A DNA stretch of 64,000 nt from Proteus vulgaris (GCF_023100685.1 NZ_CP090064.1:1302001-1366000), one strand, 5' to 3'. Positions 32,174 to 42,269 are shown, counted from the stretch's first letter. Made by a program: numbers and translations. The notes: a model not told the origin generated them from the letters alone.

Positions 32174-33376
32174 ATGAAAAAAAATATTCCATCTGTTCTG
32201 GGTAAGGTTACCGCGGGAATGGGTTTACTGCTAATTATTTCTAGTCCTTCATTTGCGGTAAATAATCCTGTACCTCCTCAAATAGAGGCAAAATCTTATG
32301 TATTAATGGATTACAATAGCGGAAAAATTTTGGCATCGGAGAAACCTGATGAGCGTTTAGATCCCGCAAGTCTGACCAAAATCATGAGTAGCTATGTGGT
32401 TGGACAAGCCATCAAAGAAGGGCGAATGTCGCCAGACGATATGGTGATTGTAGGGCGCAATGCGTGGGCAACAGGTAATCCGGTATTAAAAGGTTCATCA
32501 TTGATGTTCTTGAAACCGGGTGATCAGGTCAAAGTCATTGATTTAAATCGTGGTATGGTCATTCAATCAGGTAATGATGCGAGTATCGCATTAGCTGAAC
32601 ATGTTGCGGGCAGTCAGGAAACCTTTGTGGATTTAATGAACTCCTATGCTAACAATCTGGGTTTAAAAAATACGCACTTTAAAACAGTCCATGGATTAGA
32701 TTCTGACGGGCAATATACAACAGCACAAGATATGGCACTGTTAACAGCTGCTATGATCCGTGATGTTCCTTCAGAATACGAAATACATAAAGAAAAAGAA
32801 TTTACATTCAACAATATTCGTCAGCCAAACCGCAATCGTTTATTGTGGAATAAGAATATGAATGTTGATGGTGTGAAAACAGGTCACACGAGTGGTGCTG
32901 GATATAATCTTGTATCTTCGGCAACTGAAGGTGATATGCGCTTAATTGCGGTTGTTTTAGGAACTCCATCAGATAAAATCCGTTTTGCTGAAAGTGAAAA
33001 ATTATTAGGCTGGGGTTTTCGTTTTTTCGAAACGGTAACACCGGTTAAAGAAAACACACCACTAACAACGCAAAAAGTATGGTATGGCGATAAAGGTGAA
33101 GTGGCTTTAGGTGTCGCTAATGATGCTTCAATCACTATTCCTAAAGGTGAACTGAAAAATTTAAAAGCCTCGTTTACTTTAACTAATCCAGTATTAGAAG
33201 CGCCACTAACGCAAAATCAGGTTGTGGGTACAGTTAACTTCTTATTAAACAATGAAATCATTGAACAACGTCCTTTAGTGGTAAAAGAAGCGGTTGAAGA
33301 AGGTGGTTTCTTTAGTCGTATTTGGGATTTTGTGGTTAAAACAGTATCTGGCTGGTTTAACGCTATTTTTGGTTAA
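32174..33376 (+). CDS. dacC: D-alanyl-D-alanine carboxypeptidase (PBP6 type)
   Basis: This 400-residue low-molecular-mass penicillin-binding protein trims the terminal D-Ala of peptidoglycan pentapeptides. It has a signal peptide ending at SPSFA (~28), the active-site motifs SLTK (Ser66), SGN (Ser132) and KTG (Lys235), and a C-terminal beta domain (~290-370). An amphipathic anchor ends it, [20 protein letters not shown]. The sequence matches E. coli DacC better than DacA or DacD, although the site near the his operon is where E. coli keeps dacD. A bidirectional terminator follows. Confidence 0.94.
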   Translation: MKKNIPSVLGKVTAGMGLLLIISSPSFAVNNPVPPQIEAKSYVLMDYNSGKILASEKPDERLDPASLTKIMSSYVVGQAIKEGRMSPDDMVIVGRNAWATGNPVLKGSSLMFLKPGDQVKVIDLNRGMVIQSGNDASIALAEHVAGSQETFVDLMNSYANNLGLKNTHFKTVHGLDSDGQYTTAQDMALLTAAMIRDVPSEYEIHKEKEFTFNNIRQPNRNRLLWNKNMNVDGVKTGHTSGAGYNLVSSATEGDMRLIAVVLGTPSDKIRFAESEKLLGWGFRFFETVTPVKENTPLTTQKVWYGDKGEVALGVANDASITIPKGELKNLKASFTLTNPVLEAPLTQNQVVGTVNFLLNNEIIEQRPLVVKEAVEEGGFFSRIWDFVVKTVSGWFNAIFG

Positions 33377-33448
33377 TTTATCAATAATAGTTTTATCAAT
33401 GCGTTACTGAGATTTCACCCATAAAGAAAGATTAGTTGTTGTTTTTAA

Positions 33449-33486
33449 AAAAAATCCGTAATTAAAATAATGATTACGGATTTTTT
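33449..33486. terminator. Bidirectional terminator between dacC and fhs
   Basis: A 14-bp stem AAAAAATCCGTAAT / ATTACGGATTTTTT with a 10-nt loop lies between the two convergent genes and is flanked by A and T runs. Confidence 0.9.
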
Positions 33487-33524
33487 GTATTTAATGAGAT
33501 AAAGAGATTGCACACTTTAGAGAT

Positions 33525-35195
33525 TTAAATAAGTCCATCAATTTTCCCTTGATTATCAACATCTACGGCAATGGCTGCTGGCGTTTTCGGTAGTCCAGGC
33601 ATAGTGGTGATAGAGCCTGTCAGTGCGACAACAAAGCCAGCACCAGCAGAAACATACACTTCGCGCACATTTATCGAAAAATCAGTAGGGCGACCTAATA
33701 AAGCGGGATTATCCGAGAGAGAATATTGTGTTTTTGCCATACATACGGGGAAATGACCGAAACCCATATTTTCTATTTTTTCCAACATTTTGCGAGCATG
33801 TTGGCTATAGGTCACACCATTTGCTCCATAGATCTCTTTTGCGACAGTATTAATTTTTTCACTAAGTGAGGCATTATCAGGATAAATTAATTGGAATTGA
33901 CTATGTTCATTTTCAAGTGTATCAATGACTTGATTCGCTAATTCAATACCGCCTGCGCCCCCTTTTTCCCACACTTTTGTAATTGCAAATCGACAATCCC
34001 TATCTAGACAAAATTGCTCGATAAACTGATGTTCTGCAATACTATCGGTAACATAGGCATTAAGTGAAACAATCACAGGTAAGCCATATTTTTTAAGGTT
34101 TTCAATATGTTTTTCTAGATTGACAATACCTTTTTCAAGCGCAACTAAATCCTCATTATTCCATTCTCCTTTCCCTAAGCCACCGTTATATTTTAGTGCT
34201 TTTGTAGTCACAACAATCACTGCACAATCTGGGTGTAATCCACTTATTCTGCATTTTATATCAAAGAATTTTTCAGCACCTAAATCAGCACCAAAACCCG
34301 CTTCTGTAATAGTGATATCAGCAAGTTGAAGAGCCAATTTTGTTGCTCTCACACTATTACAACCATGGGCAATATTAGCGAATGGGCCACCATGAATAAT
34401 TGCTGGCGTATTTTCGAGTGTCTGCACTAGATTAGGGTTAATAGCATCTTTTAACAAACTGGCCATTGCGCCAACAGCTTGTAAATCGTTTGCAGTGATA
34501 GGGGCGCCATTGTAAGAATAAGCAACAATGATCTGAGAAAGTCTTTGTTTTAAGTCTTGAATATCCTCAGCTAAACATAGGATTGACATAATTTCAGAAG
34601 CAACAGTAATAACAAAGTTATCTTCTCTTGTGATACCGTCTTTTTCGCCACCCAATCCCACAACAATATTTCGTAAAGCGCGATCGTTCATATCCATACA
34701 ACGTTTAAACACGATTTTCTTAGGATCGATATTTAAAGGATTACCTTGATAAATGGAGTTATCAAGCATGGCGGCCAGTAAGTTGTTTGCTGATGTAATC
34801 GCATGAAAATCGCCAGTAAAATGAAGATTAAGATCTTCCATTGGCACAACTTGAGAATAACCACCCCCAGCGGCTCCCCCTTTAATGCCAAAGCAAGGGC
34901 CTAATGAGGGTTCGCGTAATGCGATAATGGCACTTTTTCCAATATGGTTAAGGGCTTGCCCTAATCCAACGGTGACGGTTGTTTTACCTTCACCTGCTGG
35001 GGTAGGATTAATTGCGGTGACTAAAACCAGTTTTCCTGTTTTTTTTGTAGCAACTTTAGGCCAAATGCTGTGGCTAAATTTAGCTTTGTATTTGCCATAA
35101 AACTCGATATCGTCTTGATCAATATTTAAATTTTTAGCAATGTCTTGAATTGGTAAGAGGTGTGCTTCTTGGGAGATTTGAATATCTGATTTCAT
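33525..35195 (-). CDS. fhs: Formate-tetrahydrofolate ligase
   Basis: This 556-residue cytoplasmic enzyme makes 10-formyl-THF from formate, THF and ATP. The P-loop TPAGEGKT is at residues 65-72; [36 protein letters not shown] and a C-terminal [15 protein letters not shown] are family signatures. Length fits bacterial Fhs (~555). E. coli K-12 lacks this gene, so it is a lineage-specific addition. The neighbouring sdaB-sdaC genes break down serine, another one-carbon source, but the transcripts are separate. It would let the cell recycle formate from pyruvate-formate lyase into purines; that is inference. Confidence 0.95.
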   Translation of the reverse strand: MKSDIQISQEAHLLPIQDIAKNLNIDQDDIEFYGKYKAKFSHSIWPKVATKKTGKLVLVTAINPTPAGEGKTTVTVGLGQALNHIGKSAIIALREPSLGPCFGIKGGAAGGGYSQVVPMEDLNLHFTGDFHAITSANNLLAAMLDNSIYQGNPLNIDPKKIVFKRCMDMNDRALRNIVVGLGGEKDGITREDNFVITVASEIMSILCLAEDIQDLKQRLSQIIVAYSYNGAPITANDLQAVGAMASLLKDAINPNLVQTLENTPAIIHGGPFANIAHGCNSVRATKLALQLADITITEAGFGADLGAEKFFDIKCRISGLHPDCAVIVVTTKALKYNGGLGKGEWNNEDLVALEKGIVNLEKHIENLKKYGLPVIVSLNAYVTDSIAEHQFIEQFCLDRDCRFAITKVWEKGGAGGIELANQVIDTLENEHSQFQLIYPDNASLSEKINTVAKEIYGANGVTYSQHARKMLEKIENMGFGHFPVCMAKTQYSLSDNPALLGRPTDFSINVREVYVSAGAGFVVALTGSITTMPGLPKTPAAIAVDVDNQGKIDGLI

Positions 35196-35510
35196 TTTAG
35201 TTCTCTTTTTTATCCCGCTTTTGATGTCTCTAGTGATCTTTACTCATCAACTGTAGCCAAGGATCTAAATAAGGCCAATAGATTGATTAAGTTGTAATTA
35301 TTTTCTATTCGATAACGTGTTTATCGTCACACCCTTTAAATAATTTTTGTAACAGACTCCTATCTTTGACATTTTGCTACTTATATTGAGTGATATTTCT
35401 GTTTTCAATATTGAGTTTTCTTCTACCCGTATTTTAACTAAGGATGATAATTTAATCTCATCCAAAAAAGATATTCAAAGGGAAGAGCATCATTCTTGAT
35501 TTTAGATAAT
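35196..35510. other. Upstream region of fhs
   Basis: About 315 bp without an ORF, between fhs and the sdaB terminator. It must contain the fhs promoter (minus strand). No operator or riboswitch-like fold was recognised; the sequence CATCAACTGTAGCCAAGGAT near 35246 is part of no obvious stem. Confidence 0.4.
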
Positions 35511-35514
35511 AAAA

Positions 35515-35536
35515 AAGGCGCTGATATCAGCGCCTT
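35515..35536 (-). terminator. Terminator of sdaB
   Basis: A perfect 22-nt palindrome (AAGGCGCTGAT and its complement) is followed on the minus strand by a T-run, 37 bp after the sdaB stop. Confidence 0.9.
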
Positions 35537-35572
35537 ACCCATTATAAATATCTGTATTTTGGACTCTCAGGT

Positions 35573-36937
35573 TTAGTCACAAGAAATTTTAATCGCTAAT
35601 CCACCTTGAGAAGTTTCACGATATTTAGCATTAATGTCTTTACCGGTTTCGTACATTGTTTCAATGACTTTATCTAAACAAATACGAGGGTCGCTGACAC
35701 GACGTAACGCCATACGAGATGAATTTACTGCTTGTACGGCTGCGATAGCATTACGTTCAATACAAGGAACTTGTACTTGTCCTGCAACTGGGTCACAGGT
35801 AAGCCCTAAGTTATGCTCCATTGCAATTTCCGCAGCAATACAAACTTGCTCTGGGCTACCGCCTAAAAGCTCAGTTAATGCACCAGCCGCCATTGAACAA
35901 GCAACACCCACTTCGCCTTGGCAACCCACTTCAGCACCGGAGATAGATGCATTCATTTTGTAAAGAGAACCAATAACACCTGCGACTAAGAAAAAGCGAG
36001 TATAAGAATTTTCATTTACAGGACGAATGAATTTATCGTAGTAAGAAAGTACCGCAGGGATAATGCCACATGCTCCGTTTGTCGGTGCTGTTACAACACG
36101 TCCACCAGCCGCATTTTCTTCATTGACGGCAAGGGCGAACATATTGATCCAGTCAACAACAGTCATAGGATCGGTTGTGGTTTTATCTTCTGTTACTAAC
36201 ATACGACGTAATGCAGAAGCACGGCGCGGTACACGTAATGGCCCTGGTAATAAGCCTTCGGTATTTACACCTCGCTCAATACCAGACTTCATTACTTCCC
36301 AAACAGCAGCTAAATGAGCCGAAATTTCTTCTTTGCTACGCAATGCTAATTCGTTTTGCATCACTAATGCAGATAAAGAGAGACCTGTTTCTTTACAATG
36401 ACGACGTAAATCAGCCGCATATTGATAAGGATAAGGGACTTGAACCGTATTTTCTTCAGGTTGACCAAAATGCTCTTCATCAACAATAAAACCACCGCCA
36501 ATAGAATAATAGGTTTTTTTCAATAGAACCTGTTCACCATTATAAGCGGTGATGGTCATACCATTCTCATGGAGGGGTAAATTGCTTTTATGAAAATTCA
36601 TACCACCATCAACAGGGAAATCCACTTCTTTAATGCCATTTGCTAGCATTAAGCGGCCTGTTGCTTCTACTTGTTTTATAAATGGGGTAATAGAATCTAT
36701 ATCGACAGTATCGGGTAAATTTCCTGCTAATCCCATAATAATAGCAATATCAGTTGCGTGACCTTTACCCGTTAAAGATAAAGAGCCATAAACATCAACG
36801 ATAACGCGGGAAACAGAAGAAAGTAGATTTTTTTCAGCAAGGATATCAACGAATTCTTTACCTGCTTTCATTGGGCCTACAGTGTGTGAACTTGAAGGAC
36901 CGATACCGATTTTAAAAATATCAAAGACGCTAACCAT
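35573..36937 (-). CDS. sdaB: L-serine dehydratase, iron-sulfur type
   Basis: This 454-residue single-chain [4Fe-4S] enzyme deaminates L-serine to pyruvate and ammonia. The N-terminal domain starts SVFDIFKIGIGPSSSHTVGP. Cluster cysteines lie in TNGACGIIPAV, GAEVGCQGEVGVACSMA and LTCDPVAGQVQVPCIERN. The C-terminal tail IKISCD is close to the E. coli SdaB end, where the terminal Cys occupies the cluster site. It lies downstream of the serine transporter gene sdaC, as in the E. coli sdaCB operon, with 125 bp and a small stem-loop between them. Confidence 0.95.
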   Translation of the reverse strand: MVSVFDIFKIGIGPSSSHTVGPMKAGKEFVDILAEKNLLSSVSRVIVDVYGSLSLTGKGHATDIAIIMGLAGNLPDTVDIDSITPFIKQVEATGRLMLANGIKEVDFPVDGGMNFHKSNLPLHENGMTITAYNGEQVLLKKTYYSIGGGFIVDEEHFGQPEENTVQVPYPYQYAADLRRHCKETGLSLSALVMQNELALRSKEEISAHLAAVWEVMKSGIERGVNTEGLLPGPLRVPRRASALRRMLVTEDKTTTDPMTVVDWINMFALAVNEENAAGGRVVTAPTNGACGIIPAVLSYYDKFIRPVNENSYTRFFLVAGVIGSLYKMNASISGAEVGCQGEVGVACSMAAGALTELLGGSPEQVCIAAEIAMEHNLGLTCDPVAGQVQVPCIERNAIAAVQAVNSSRMALRRVSDPRICLDKVIETMYETGKDINAKYRETSQGGLAIKISCD

Positions 36938-37021
36938 AATATTCGCCTCCCTAATTAATTTAAAGGCGCAACTGTGTGATTATTAGAGTGATAAGTGTCA
37001 GTTTTGAAGTCTAAATCTGTA

Positions 37022-37051
37022 ATGGCTACTTCCTTTTACGAAAGTAGCCAT
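37022..37051 (-). other. Stem-loop between sdaC and sdaB
   Basis: A 10-bp stem ATGGCTACTT / AAGTAGCCAT with a 10-nt loop, 11 bp after the sdaC stop. The T-run is weak, so it may be a leaky terminator or an RNA-processing stem that lowers sdaB expression relative to sdaC. Confidence 0.55.
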
Positions 37052-37062
37052 TAGATGCCTTA

Positions 37063-38379
37063 TTAGCCCACGAAAGAGTTAATTAAGCTATAGAAAACTG
37101 CTGAGATTGCGATAAGACCCATGATTACAACGAATACGTTGCTGATATGGCCTTCGTATTTCTTCATTGCTGGTACTTTACGGATTGCATACATAGGCAT
37201 CAGGAACAGTAACATTGCGATAATTGGACCACCTAATGTTTCAATCATACCTAAAATGCTTGGGTTTAACGTTGCCACGATCCACGTTGTAACCAGCATA
37301 AACAGTGCAGTGATTTTGTTTAAACGATCTTTTTCGATTGTTTTACCTTTTTCACGCAGTGATTTGATGATTAAACCGTTGAAACCTTCACGAGCACCTA
37401 AGTAGTGACCTAAGAAAGATTTAGTAATCGCAACGAAAGCAATAAATGGAGCGATATAAGCGATAACTGGTGCTTCAAAATGGTTAGCAAGGTAAGACAG
37501 GATACTGATGTTCTGTGCTTTTGCTTCTGCTAAGTTTTCTGGTGTTAAGCTAAATACACAGCTAAACACGAAGAACATTACAGTGATAACCATCATGATG
37601 TGCGCATAAGCTAAAATGCGTGAACATTTTTTCTCAGCGTTTTCGCCGTATTCTTCACGTTTTGCAACAGCAAACGCAGAGATGATTGGAGAGTGGTTGA
37701 AAGAGAACACCATTACAGGGATGGCTAACCACAGTGTGACTAATAGGCCTTGACCCATACCTGATGTTGTTGCGTGATCAAAAGAAAGAGTATCAAGTAC
37801 TGCGCCATTCCACTCAGGAATAAGATACAACGCTAAAACCATCAAGACGGCAACAAATGGGAACACTAACACGCTCATTGCTTTAACGATAGCTTGTTCA
37901 CCAAAGCGAATGATCGACATGATACCGATGATCAGTATCAGTGATAAAATTGCACGAGGTGGTGCAGACATGTGCATTTGGTTCACAATAAAGCTTTCTA
38001 CTGTATTGGTGATAGCAACACTATAAACCAATAAAATAGGATAAATAGCAAAGAAATAGAGCAGAGTAATCAGTTTACCTGCTGTTTTACCAAAGTGTTC
38101 TTCAACAACTTCAGTGATATCTTCACCTGGGTTTTTACCTGATAACACAAAGCGGCACATACCACGGTGTGCAAAGAAGGTCATTGGAAATGCAAGCACT
38201 AACATGATCAACAAAGGAATTAAACCACCGATCCCTGCGTTGATAGGTAAAAATAGAACGCCAGCACCGATAGCCGTACCATATAAACCTAACATCCATA
38301 CAGTATCTGATTTACGCCATGTTTTGTAATCACCTTGGGTGTTACCCGATGCGATAGAACCAGCTTTGGTTGTATCCAT
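37063..38379 (-). CDS. sdaC: Serine/proton symporter
   Basis: This 438-residue HAAAP-family transporter has 11 predicted membrane spans. The N-terminal [20 protein letters not shown] segment and the [21 protein letters not shown] motif are typical of SdaC/TdcC. It imports L-serine with protons for degradation by the downstream SdaB. E. coli SdaC is 429 residues; the start here gives a slightly longer hydrophilic N-terminus ([19 protein letters not shown]). A very long AT-rich region lies upstream. Confidence 0.94.
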   Translation of the reverse strand: MDTTKAGSIASGNTQGDYKTWRKSDTVWMLGLYGTAIGAGVLFLPINAGIGGLIPLLIMLVLAFPMTFFAHRGMCRFVLSGKNPGEDITEVVEEHFGKTAGKLITLLYFFAIYPILLVYSVAITNTVESFIVNQMHMSAPPRAILSLILIIGIMSIIRFGEQAIVKAMSVLVFPFVAVLMVLALYLIPEWNGAVLDTLSFDHATTSGMGQGLLVTLWLAIPVMVFSFNHSPIISAFAVAKREEYGENAEKKCSRILAYAHIMMVITVMFFVFSCVFSLTPENLAEAKAQNISILSYLANHFEAPVIAYIAPFIAFVAITKSFLGHYLGAREGFNGLIIKSLREKGKTIEKDRLNKITALFMLVTTWIVATLNPSILGMIETLGGPIIAMLLFLMPMYAIRKVPAMKKYEGHISNVFVVIMGLIAISAVFYSLINSFVG

Positions 38380-39245
38380 AATACTCTCCGAAATAACGCG
38401 GTAAAAAAAATAATGAATAAAAATAAGAGCGTGATTTTATTTCTTATCAGAAACAATCACGACATAAATTTAATTATGAATAAATGAGTGCATTGAGTAC
38501 CTGGTGTTATCTCAATATCTTCAATTACCACATACTAAAATCTTTAAATTTCAAAAGAATTAGACTCTTCTAAAATTTGAAAAAATATTCAATAATTTTA
38601 TATCCAGACTTAAGAGGTGCAGAATATAGTGTTTTTCAGGATAAACTACCGTGATCACCATCTCAAATGCTAAATATAACTGAAAAACCTAAAAATGTAA
38701 CATTTTTTATATTTTGTGTTTTTAGAGGGGGTTTTAAAACATTTTGAAATACTTTTCCATTTTTAATCGGAATTGAAAATAAAGCCAAATATCTAAATAT
38801 TCATATGTTAATGATTAAATTTAGGCTTTTTTATTTCTTCTAAAATAAATGATTTAAATCAATCTGGTTATTTTTATTCACAATTAAAACATTATATTAA
38901 CCTTGCATGTTGTTGATATATATTAATTAATTATTTTCTTTTATTTATGTATAAAAGTAGACAAAAGAATATAAAAATAAGGGAATACGATTATTTATTA
39001 ATGATTTTTCTTTATTCTATGAAATAAATATAACAACAATTCAATCATAAGTAGAATATTGTTTATTATTACGACAATAAATTTGTTAATAAATGAGTCT
39101 GATACATTACTATATAACGAATATAAAAACTTCATTTTGATTAAAATAACAACATATTTATTTTTGGACAAATAATATAATAATAGAGGATATTTTTATT
39201 TATATATTAATATATCAACGTGGAGATTGACTTAAGTTAAATATA
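38380..39245. other. Long AT-rich region upstream of sdaC
   Basis: About 870 bp without a credible gene on either strand. Two candidate sites were seen. CGTGATCACCATCTCA at 38650-38665 fits the CRP consensus TGTGA-N6-TCACA with two mismatches. ATGATTTAAATCAA at 38849-38862 fits the FNR consensus with one mismatch. Both lie hundreds of bases from sdaC, so a distant promoter or a small transcript would be needed. No sRNA-like terminator was identified in it. Confidence 0.4.
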
Positions 39246-39274
39246 AAAAAGACCACAATAAATATGGTCTTTTT
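39246..39274 (-). terminator. Terminator of ybjG
   Basis: A 10-bp stem AAAAAGACCA / TGGTCTTTTT with a 9-nt loop, 14 bp beyond the stop codon on the minus strand. Confidence 0.88.
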
Positions 39275-39288
39275 CAATGTAAAAAAGG

Positions 39289-39912
39289 TTAGGCTTTTGT
39301 CCAACCTTTACGAATGGGATAAGCAAAACAGAGCTGATAAAGCTGTTGTACCCATTTTTGGAGTATATCTCCGCCCTTAGACCAGAACATCTGACTTAAG
39401 CCACAAGAAAGCAAAGCCACAATAAAGGCACCTATCATATCGATTGGCCAATGCACACCAAGGTAAATACGAGCCCAAGCAATCGCTAGTCCTAAACCTA
39501 GCATGATATAACCAATACGTTTACTGTTATGCCAAAACAGATAAGCTAATGCAATGGTAAAAACAAACGTACCGTGGTTGCTAGGGAATGAAGGTGTTGC
39601 ATCATGATCAAGGAAGTTATGACCAATATTAGCAGCGAAAGGACGCTCATGCGGAGCAATTGCACCAATTAACCAAGAGATAGACAATGCAATAGCTAAA
39701 GATACTGCGGCTTTGCAGGCTAATGTTCTTTGCTGGCTAAGATGTTTTTCATTACCCCACAACCAATAGGACACTAAAGATAAAGGAAAAAGATAGACAA
39801 GGTACTTAGCAATAATTATCGCCATACCGATTTTGAAAGGAGATGCCGCAGGTGTTGCATTCATCATTGAAAATACGGCTAAATTAAATTGTTCCAGCAA
39901 AGTAGGCTCCAT
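39289..39912 (-). CDS. ybjG: Undecaprenyl-diphosphatase, PAP2 family (YbjG)
   Basis: This 207-residue inner-membrane phosphatase recycles undecaprenyl pyrophosphate to the monophosphate lipid carrier for peptidoglycan and O-antigen synthesis. The PAP2 signature is complete: PHERPF (motif 1), PSNHG (motif 2) and RIYLGVHWPID (motif 3, catalytic His). About five membrane spans are visible. The C-terminal CFAYPIRKGW matches E. coli YbjG closely. BacA is the main enzyme in enterobacteria; YbjG is a backup with a periplasmic active site. Confidence 0.93.
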   Translation of the reverse strand: MEPTLLEQFNLAVFSMMNATPAASPFKIGMAIIIAKYLVYLFPLSLVSYWLWGNEKHLSQQRTLACKAAVSLAIALSISWLIGAIAPHERPFAANIGHNFLDHDATPSFPSNHGTFVFTIALAYLFWHNSKRIGYIMLGLGLAIAWARIYLGVHWPIDMIGAFIVALLSCGLSQMFWSKGGDILQKWVQQLYQLCFAYPIRKGWTKA

Positions 39913-40137
39913 ACATGTCGTGCTGATAAGCGATGTTTATGATACATAATACGCAAGTTTTTAAGGGTAAATGAGGGAGTAATAAGGGTAAAGTGTTTTT
40001 TTCTTATTTAATTGTGCTTTTTTTAAAGAATTGTCAGTTTTAGATTTAACTGAGCTAAAGCACTCTTAAAAAGAGTATTTCGCTTATGGTATCGCTCTCG
40101 CATTGTTCTTTTTTCTTATTTTCAACGAGGTATAAAA

Positions 40138-40563
40138 ATGTGGCTCCAAAAAAACATCATACTCAACGCAAGGCCGAGAGGGTTCCACTTAATTACACAG
40201 GCATTGATTCAAGAATTATCCGAACTAAGACAATATAAAATTGGAATAGCTCATTTTTTTATTCAACATACATCAGCTTCATTAACGATTAATGAAAATG
40301 CCGACCCGACAGTACGAAGTGACTTTGAAAGTTTCTTTAATCAAAGTGTTAAAGAGGATGAAGATTACTATCTTCACACTTATGAAGGTAGTGATGATAT
40401 GCCAGCCCATATAAAAAGTAGTTTACTTGGGCAAAGCGTCACGATCCCTATTAGTCAAGGTGAACTTAATTTAGGAACTTGGCAGGGGATTTATCTTGGG
40501 GAACATCGTGATCGTGGTGGCCGTCGTCGTATTATTGTGACATTGCAAGGCGAGTGTTATTAG
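40138..40563 (+). CDS. yjbQ: YjbQ/UPF0047 family protein
   Basis: This 141-residue protein carries the UPF0047 signatures FFIQHTSASLTINENADP, with the conserved His and acidic residues, and GTWQGIYLGEHRDRGGRRRIIVT (part). E. coli YjbQ has weak thiamine-phosphate synthase activity; the physiological role is unsettled. Length equals the family norm. In E. coli the gene is elsewhere, so its place next to rybB differs. It is transcribed toward the rybB sRNA gene, whose terminator begins 12 bp after its stop. Confidence 0.9.
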   Translation: MWLQKNIILNARPRGFHLITQALIQELSELRQYKIGIAHFFIQHTSASLTINENADPTVRSDFESFFNQSVKEDEDYYLHTYEGSDDMPAHIKSSLLGQSVTIPISQGELNLGTWQGIYLGEHRDRGGRRRIIVTLQGECY

Positions 40564-40574
40564 ATTGCAGGCAA

Positions 40575-40658
40575 TAAAAAACCCGACAGTTATTTCACCA
40601 AAGGGGTTGAAACTATCGGGCTCCTCAATATTTGGGGACATCAAAGAAAAGCAGTGGC
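40575..40658 (-). ncRNA. rybB: RybB small regulatory RNA
   Basis: The minus strand reads 5' GCCACTGCTTTTCTTTGATG, then TCCCC, the same as my memory of E. coli RybB over this 5' seed region. It is followed by a small stem (CCCCAAATATTGAGG) and a terminator stem CCCGATAGTTTCAACC / GGTGAAATAACTGTCGGG with a T6 tail, ~84 nt in total. RybB is an Hfq-dependent sigma-E RNA that represses outer-membrane porin mRNAs through its 5' end. The neighbours ybjG, grxA and ybjC are those of the E. coli rybB region. The terminator half diverges in sequence but keeps pairing through compensating changes. Confidence 0.94.
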
Positions 40659-40664
40659 ACTAAT

Positions 40665-40691
40665 TCAGACTCCAGGTTAGATAGAAAGTTC
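40665..40691 (-). promoter_or_regulatory. Sigma-E promoter of rybB
   Basis: On the minus strand GAACTT (40691-40686) and TCTGA (40669-40665) are separated by 16 bp, the exact sigma-E consensus and spacing. The -10 element ends 6 bp before the predicted first base of RybB at 40658. Confidence 0.93.
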
Positions 40692-40768
40692 GCTGACTAA
40701 TGAAAAAAAGTAGGATTATTTTTTGGAAAGAGGGGAATATAAAGAGATAATGAGTAAAATAAAAAGGG

Positions 40769-40813
40769 AAAAGCGCTAAAACATATTGAAAGTTAAGCTG
40801 TTTTAGCGCTTTT
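40769..40813 (-). terminator. Terminator of grxA
   Basis: A 14-bp perfect stem AAAAGCGCTAAAAC / GTTTTAGCGCTTTT with a 17-nt loop lies directly after the grxA stop on the minus strand and is followed by a T-rich tract. Confidence 0.88.
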
Positions 40814-40817
40814 TTAA

Positions 40818-41081
40818 TTAGTTGTATATGCCTAAATTTTCTTTAGCATAAGCTTCAAAATCTGTGCAACCACCAATGTGTTTCTCATCAATGAAAATTT
40901 GTGGCACAGTTTCAACTTCTTTACCGACGGTTTTAGATAAATCAGCTTTTGTAATTCCTTCAGCTTGAATATCTACATAGCGGAAATCAAAATCGTCACG
41001 TTTTTCAGACAGAGTTTCAGCCAGTTGTTTAGCACGTACACAATATGGGCAACCCGGACGACCAAAAATAACAACAAACAT
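40818..41081 (-). CDS. grxA: Glutaredoxin 1
   Basis: This 87-residue glutathione-dependent disulphide reductase has the dithiol active site CPYC (Cys11 and Cys14) in FGRPGCPYCVRAK, then TVPQIFIDEKHIGGCTDF with the cis-proline and glutathione-binding residues. It donates electrons to ribonucleotide reductase and PAPS reductase. The start at MFVVIF (ATG 41081) matches E. coli GrxA (85 residues); the extra 12 codons upstream are not homologous. Confidence 0.95.
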   Translation of the reverse strand: MFVVIFGRPGCPYCVRAKQLAETLSEKRDDFDFRYVDIQAEGITKADLSKTVGKEVETVPQIFIDEKHIGGCTDFEAYAKENLGIYN

Positions 41082-41252
41082 ACGACACTCCTTATTGAGG
41101 AAATAAAATTCAGGCATAATAGTCTTTATTGGTTGATACTATGCCCTTTTATTAGGCTAAACAAAAACAGTTATTGCCTTTTAGTGTGATAAATTATACC
41201 AATTTGCCGAATAATGAGATAGGACTGCGATACAGCATTTAGCGGAGAAAAT

Positions 41253-41555
41253 ATGGAAAAGCCTTCTAAACGGGATATGAAATCACTGTCTGATATGCCA
41301 AAACCCATCATAATCATAGAGATCGTGGGGATTATTTTATTAGTGGTTGCATACTTATATATCAATCAATATATCACTTCTCCGCAGTGGTTAGGTACCT
41401 ACACGGGGCAATTAACTCTGGTTGTTCTGGGCGTTATCTGTATGATCCCACCTTCTATTCATATTGTATGGCGGGCGATTTATCGCTTAACGTTTTTAGG
41501 TATTGATAACAATCCCGCAAATAATAAAAAGAAAAAAGAGAATAACAAAGAATAG
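41253..41555 (+). CDS. ybjC: DUF1418 membrane protein YbjC
   Basis: A 100-residue protein with two membrane spans (~18-40 and ~54-80) and a hydrophilic Lys/Asn-rich C-terminus. It matches E. coli YbjC in topology, position next to grxA and divergent orientation. Function is unknown. In E. coli ybjC is followed by nfsA and rimK; both are missing here and a terminator follows instead. Confidence 0.82.
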   Translation: MEKPSKRDMKSLSDMPKPIIIIEIVGIILLVVAYLYINQYITSPQWLGTYTGQLTLVVLGVICMIPPSIHIVWRAIYRLTFLGIDNNPANNKKKKENNKE

Positions 41556-41581
41556 CGTACTGTTTTTTCTCAACAAAGCAT

Positions 41582-41633
41582 GAAAAACTAAGAAAACCCA
41601 ATTTGTAAATTGGCTTAATTTTCTTAGTTTTTC
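41582..41633 (+). terminator. Terminator after ybjC
   Basis: A long hairpin: outer 15-bp stem GAAAAACTAAGAAAA and its complement, plus an inner CCAATTT/AAATTGG stem, 26 bp after the ybjC stop, with T-rich sequence in the 3' arm. Confidence 0.82.
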
Positions 41634-41723
41634 TATTTATTAGTGCCTTCAAGATAGAAAAAGTGGCAAAATAGCCTTAATGCCAAAAGGCACTCTTTTC
41701 TTTAGCGCGTAAAGGTTATTTGA

Positions 41724-42239
41724 ATGAACGCTGTTGTTACCCCCGATCTGGATCAGCTAAAATCTTGGCTTGATGAACTACAGATTGCTTATTATGAATG
41801 TGACTCTTGTCAGGCGTTACATTTACCACATCTTCAATATATCAGCGGCATATTTGATGCTAAAATTGATATTCTCGAAGATGTGCTTGTATTTACCGCT
41901 ATCGCTGAATTAAAACCCTCAGCAATAGTGCCTTTAATGGCAAATCTAAGCCAAATAAATGCAAGTTCTTTGTTTATTAAAACATTTTTAGAAATTAGTG
42001 ATGAAAACTTACCTAAGTTAGTATTCTGCCAATCATTCCCTGTTGCTGCGGGGATCTCACTGAATCAATTTGATCTGTTCTTACAAAAAGCAGAAGAACA
42101 ATCGGCTGAAGTTGTCAGTGAAATTTTTAATAATGGTTTCTTGTATGGTGAAAAACAAGAAAACGAAAATGAAGAAGAAGATGAAGAAGAAGTTGAAATA
42201 AGTAGTTCATCAACTGACTCCTCCTATACTGTACATTAA
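41724..42239 (+). CDS. ybjN: YbjN family protein
   Basis: This 171-residue cytoplasmic protein matches E. coli YbjN through ECDSCQALHLPHLQ, FDAKIDILEDVLVFTAIAELKPSA, LSQINASSL and DENLPKLVFCQSFPV. Its fold is like the type III secretion chaperone/YbjN superfamily, and E. coli YbjN affects motility, biofilm and metabolism by an unclear route. The C-terminal ~30 residues are an acidic, low-complexity tail (ENEEEDEEEVEIS) that is longer than in E. coli. It lies 30 bp upstream of rlmC, perhaps cotranscribed. Confidence 0.9.
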   Translation: MNAVVTPDLDQLKSWLDELQIAYYECDSCQALHLPHLQYISGIFDAKIDILEDVLVFTAIAELKPSAIVPLMANLSQINASSLFIKTFLEISDENLPKLVFCQSFPVAAGISLNQFDLFLQKAEEQSAEVVSEIFNNGFLYGEKQENENEEEDEEEVEISSSSTDSSYTVH

Positions 42240-42269
42240 TATTAATCTCCATAACGGTCACAAAATCTT

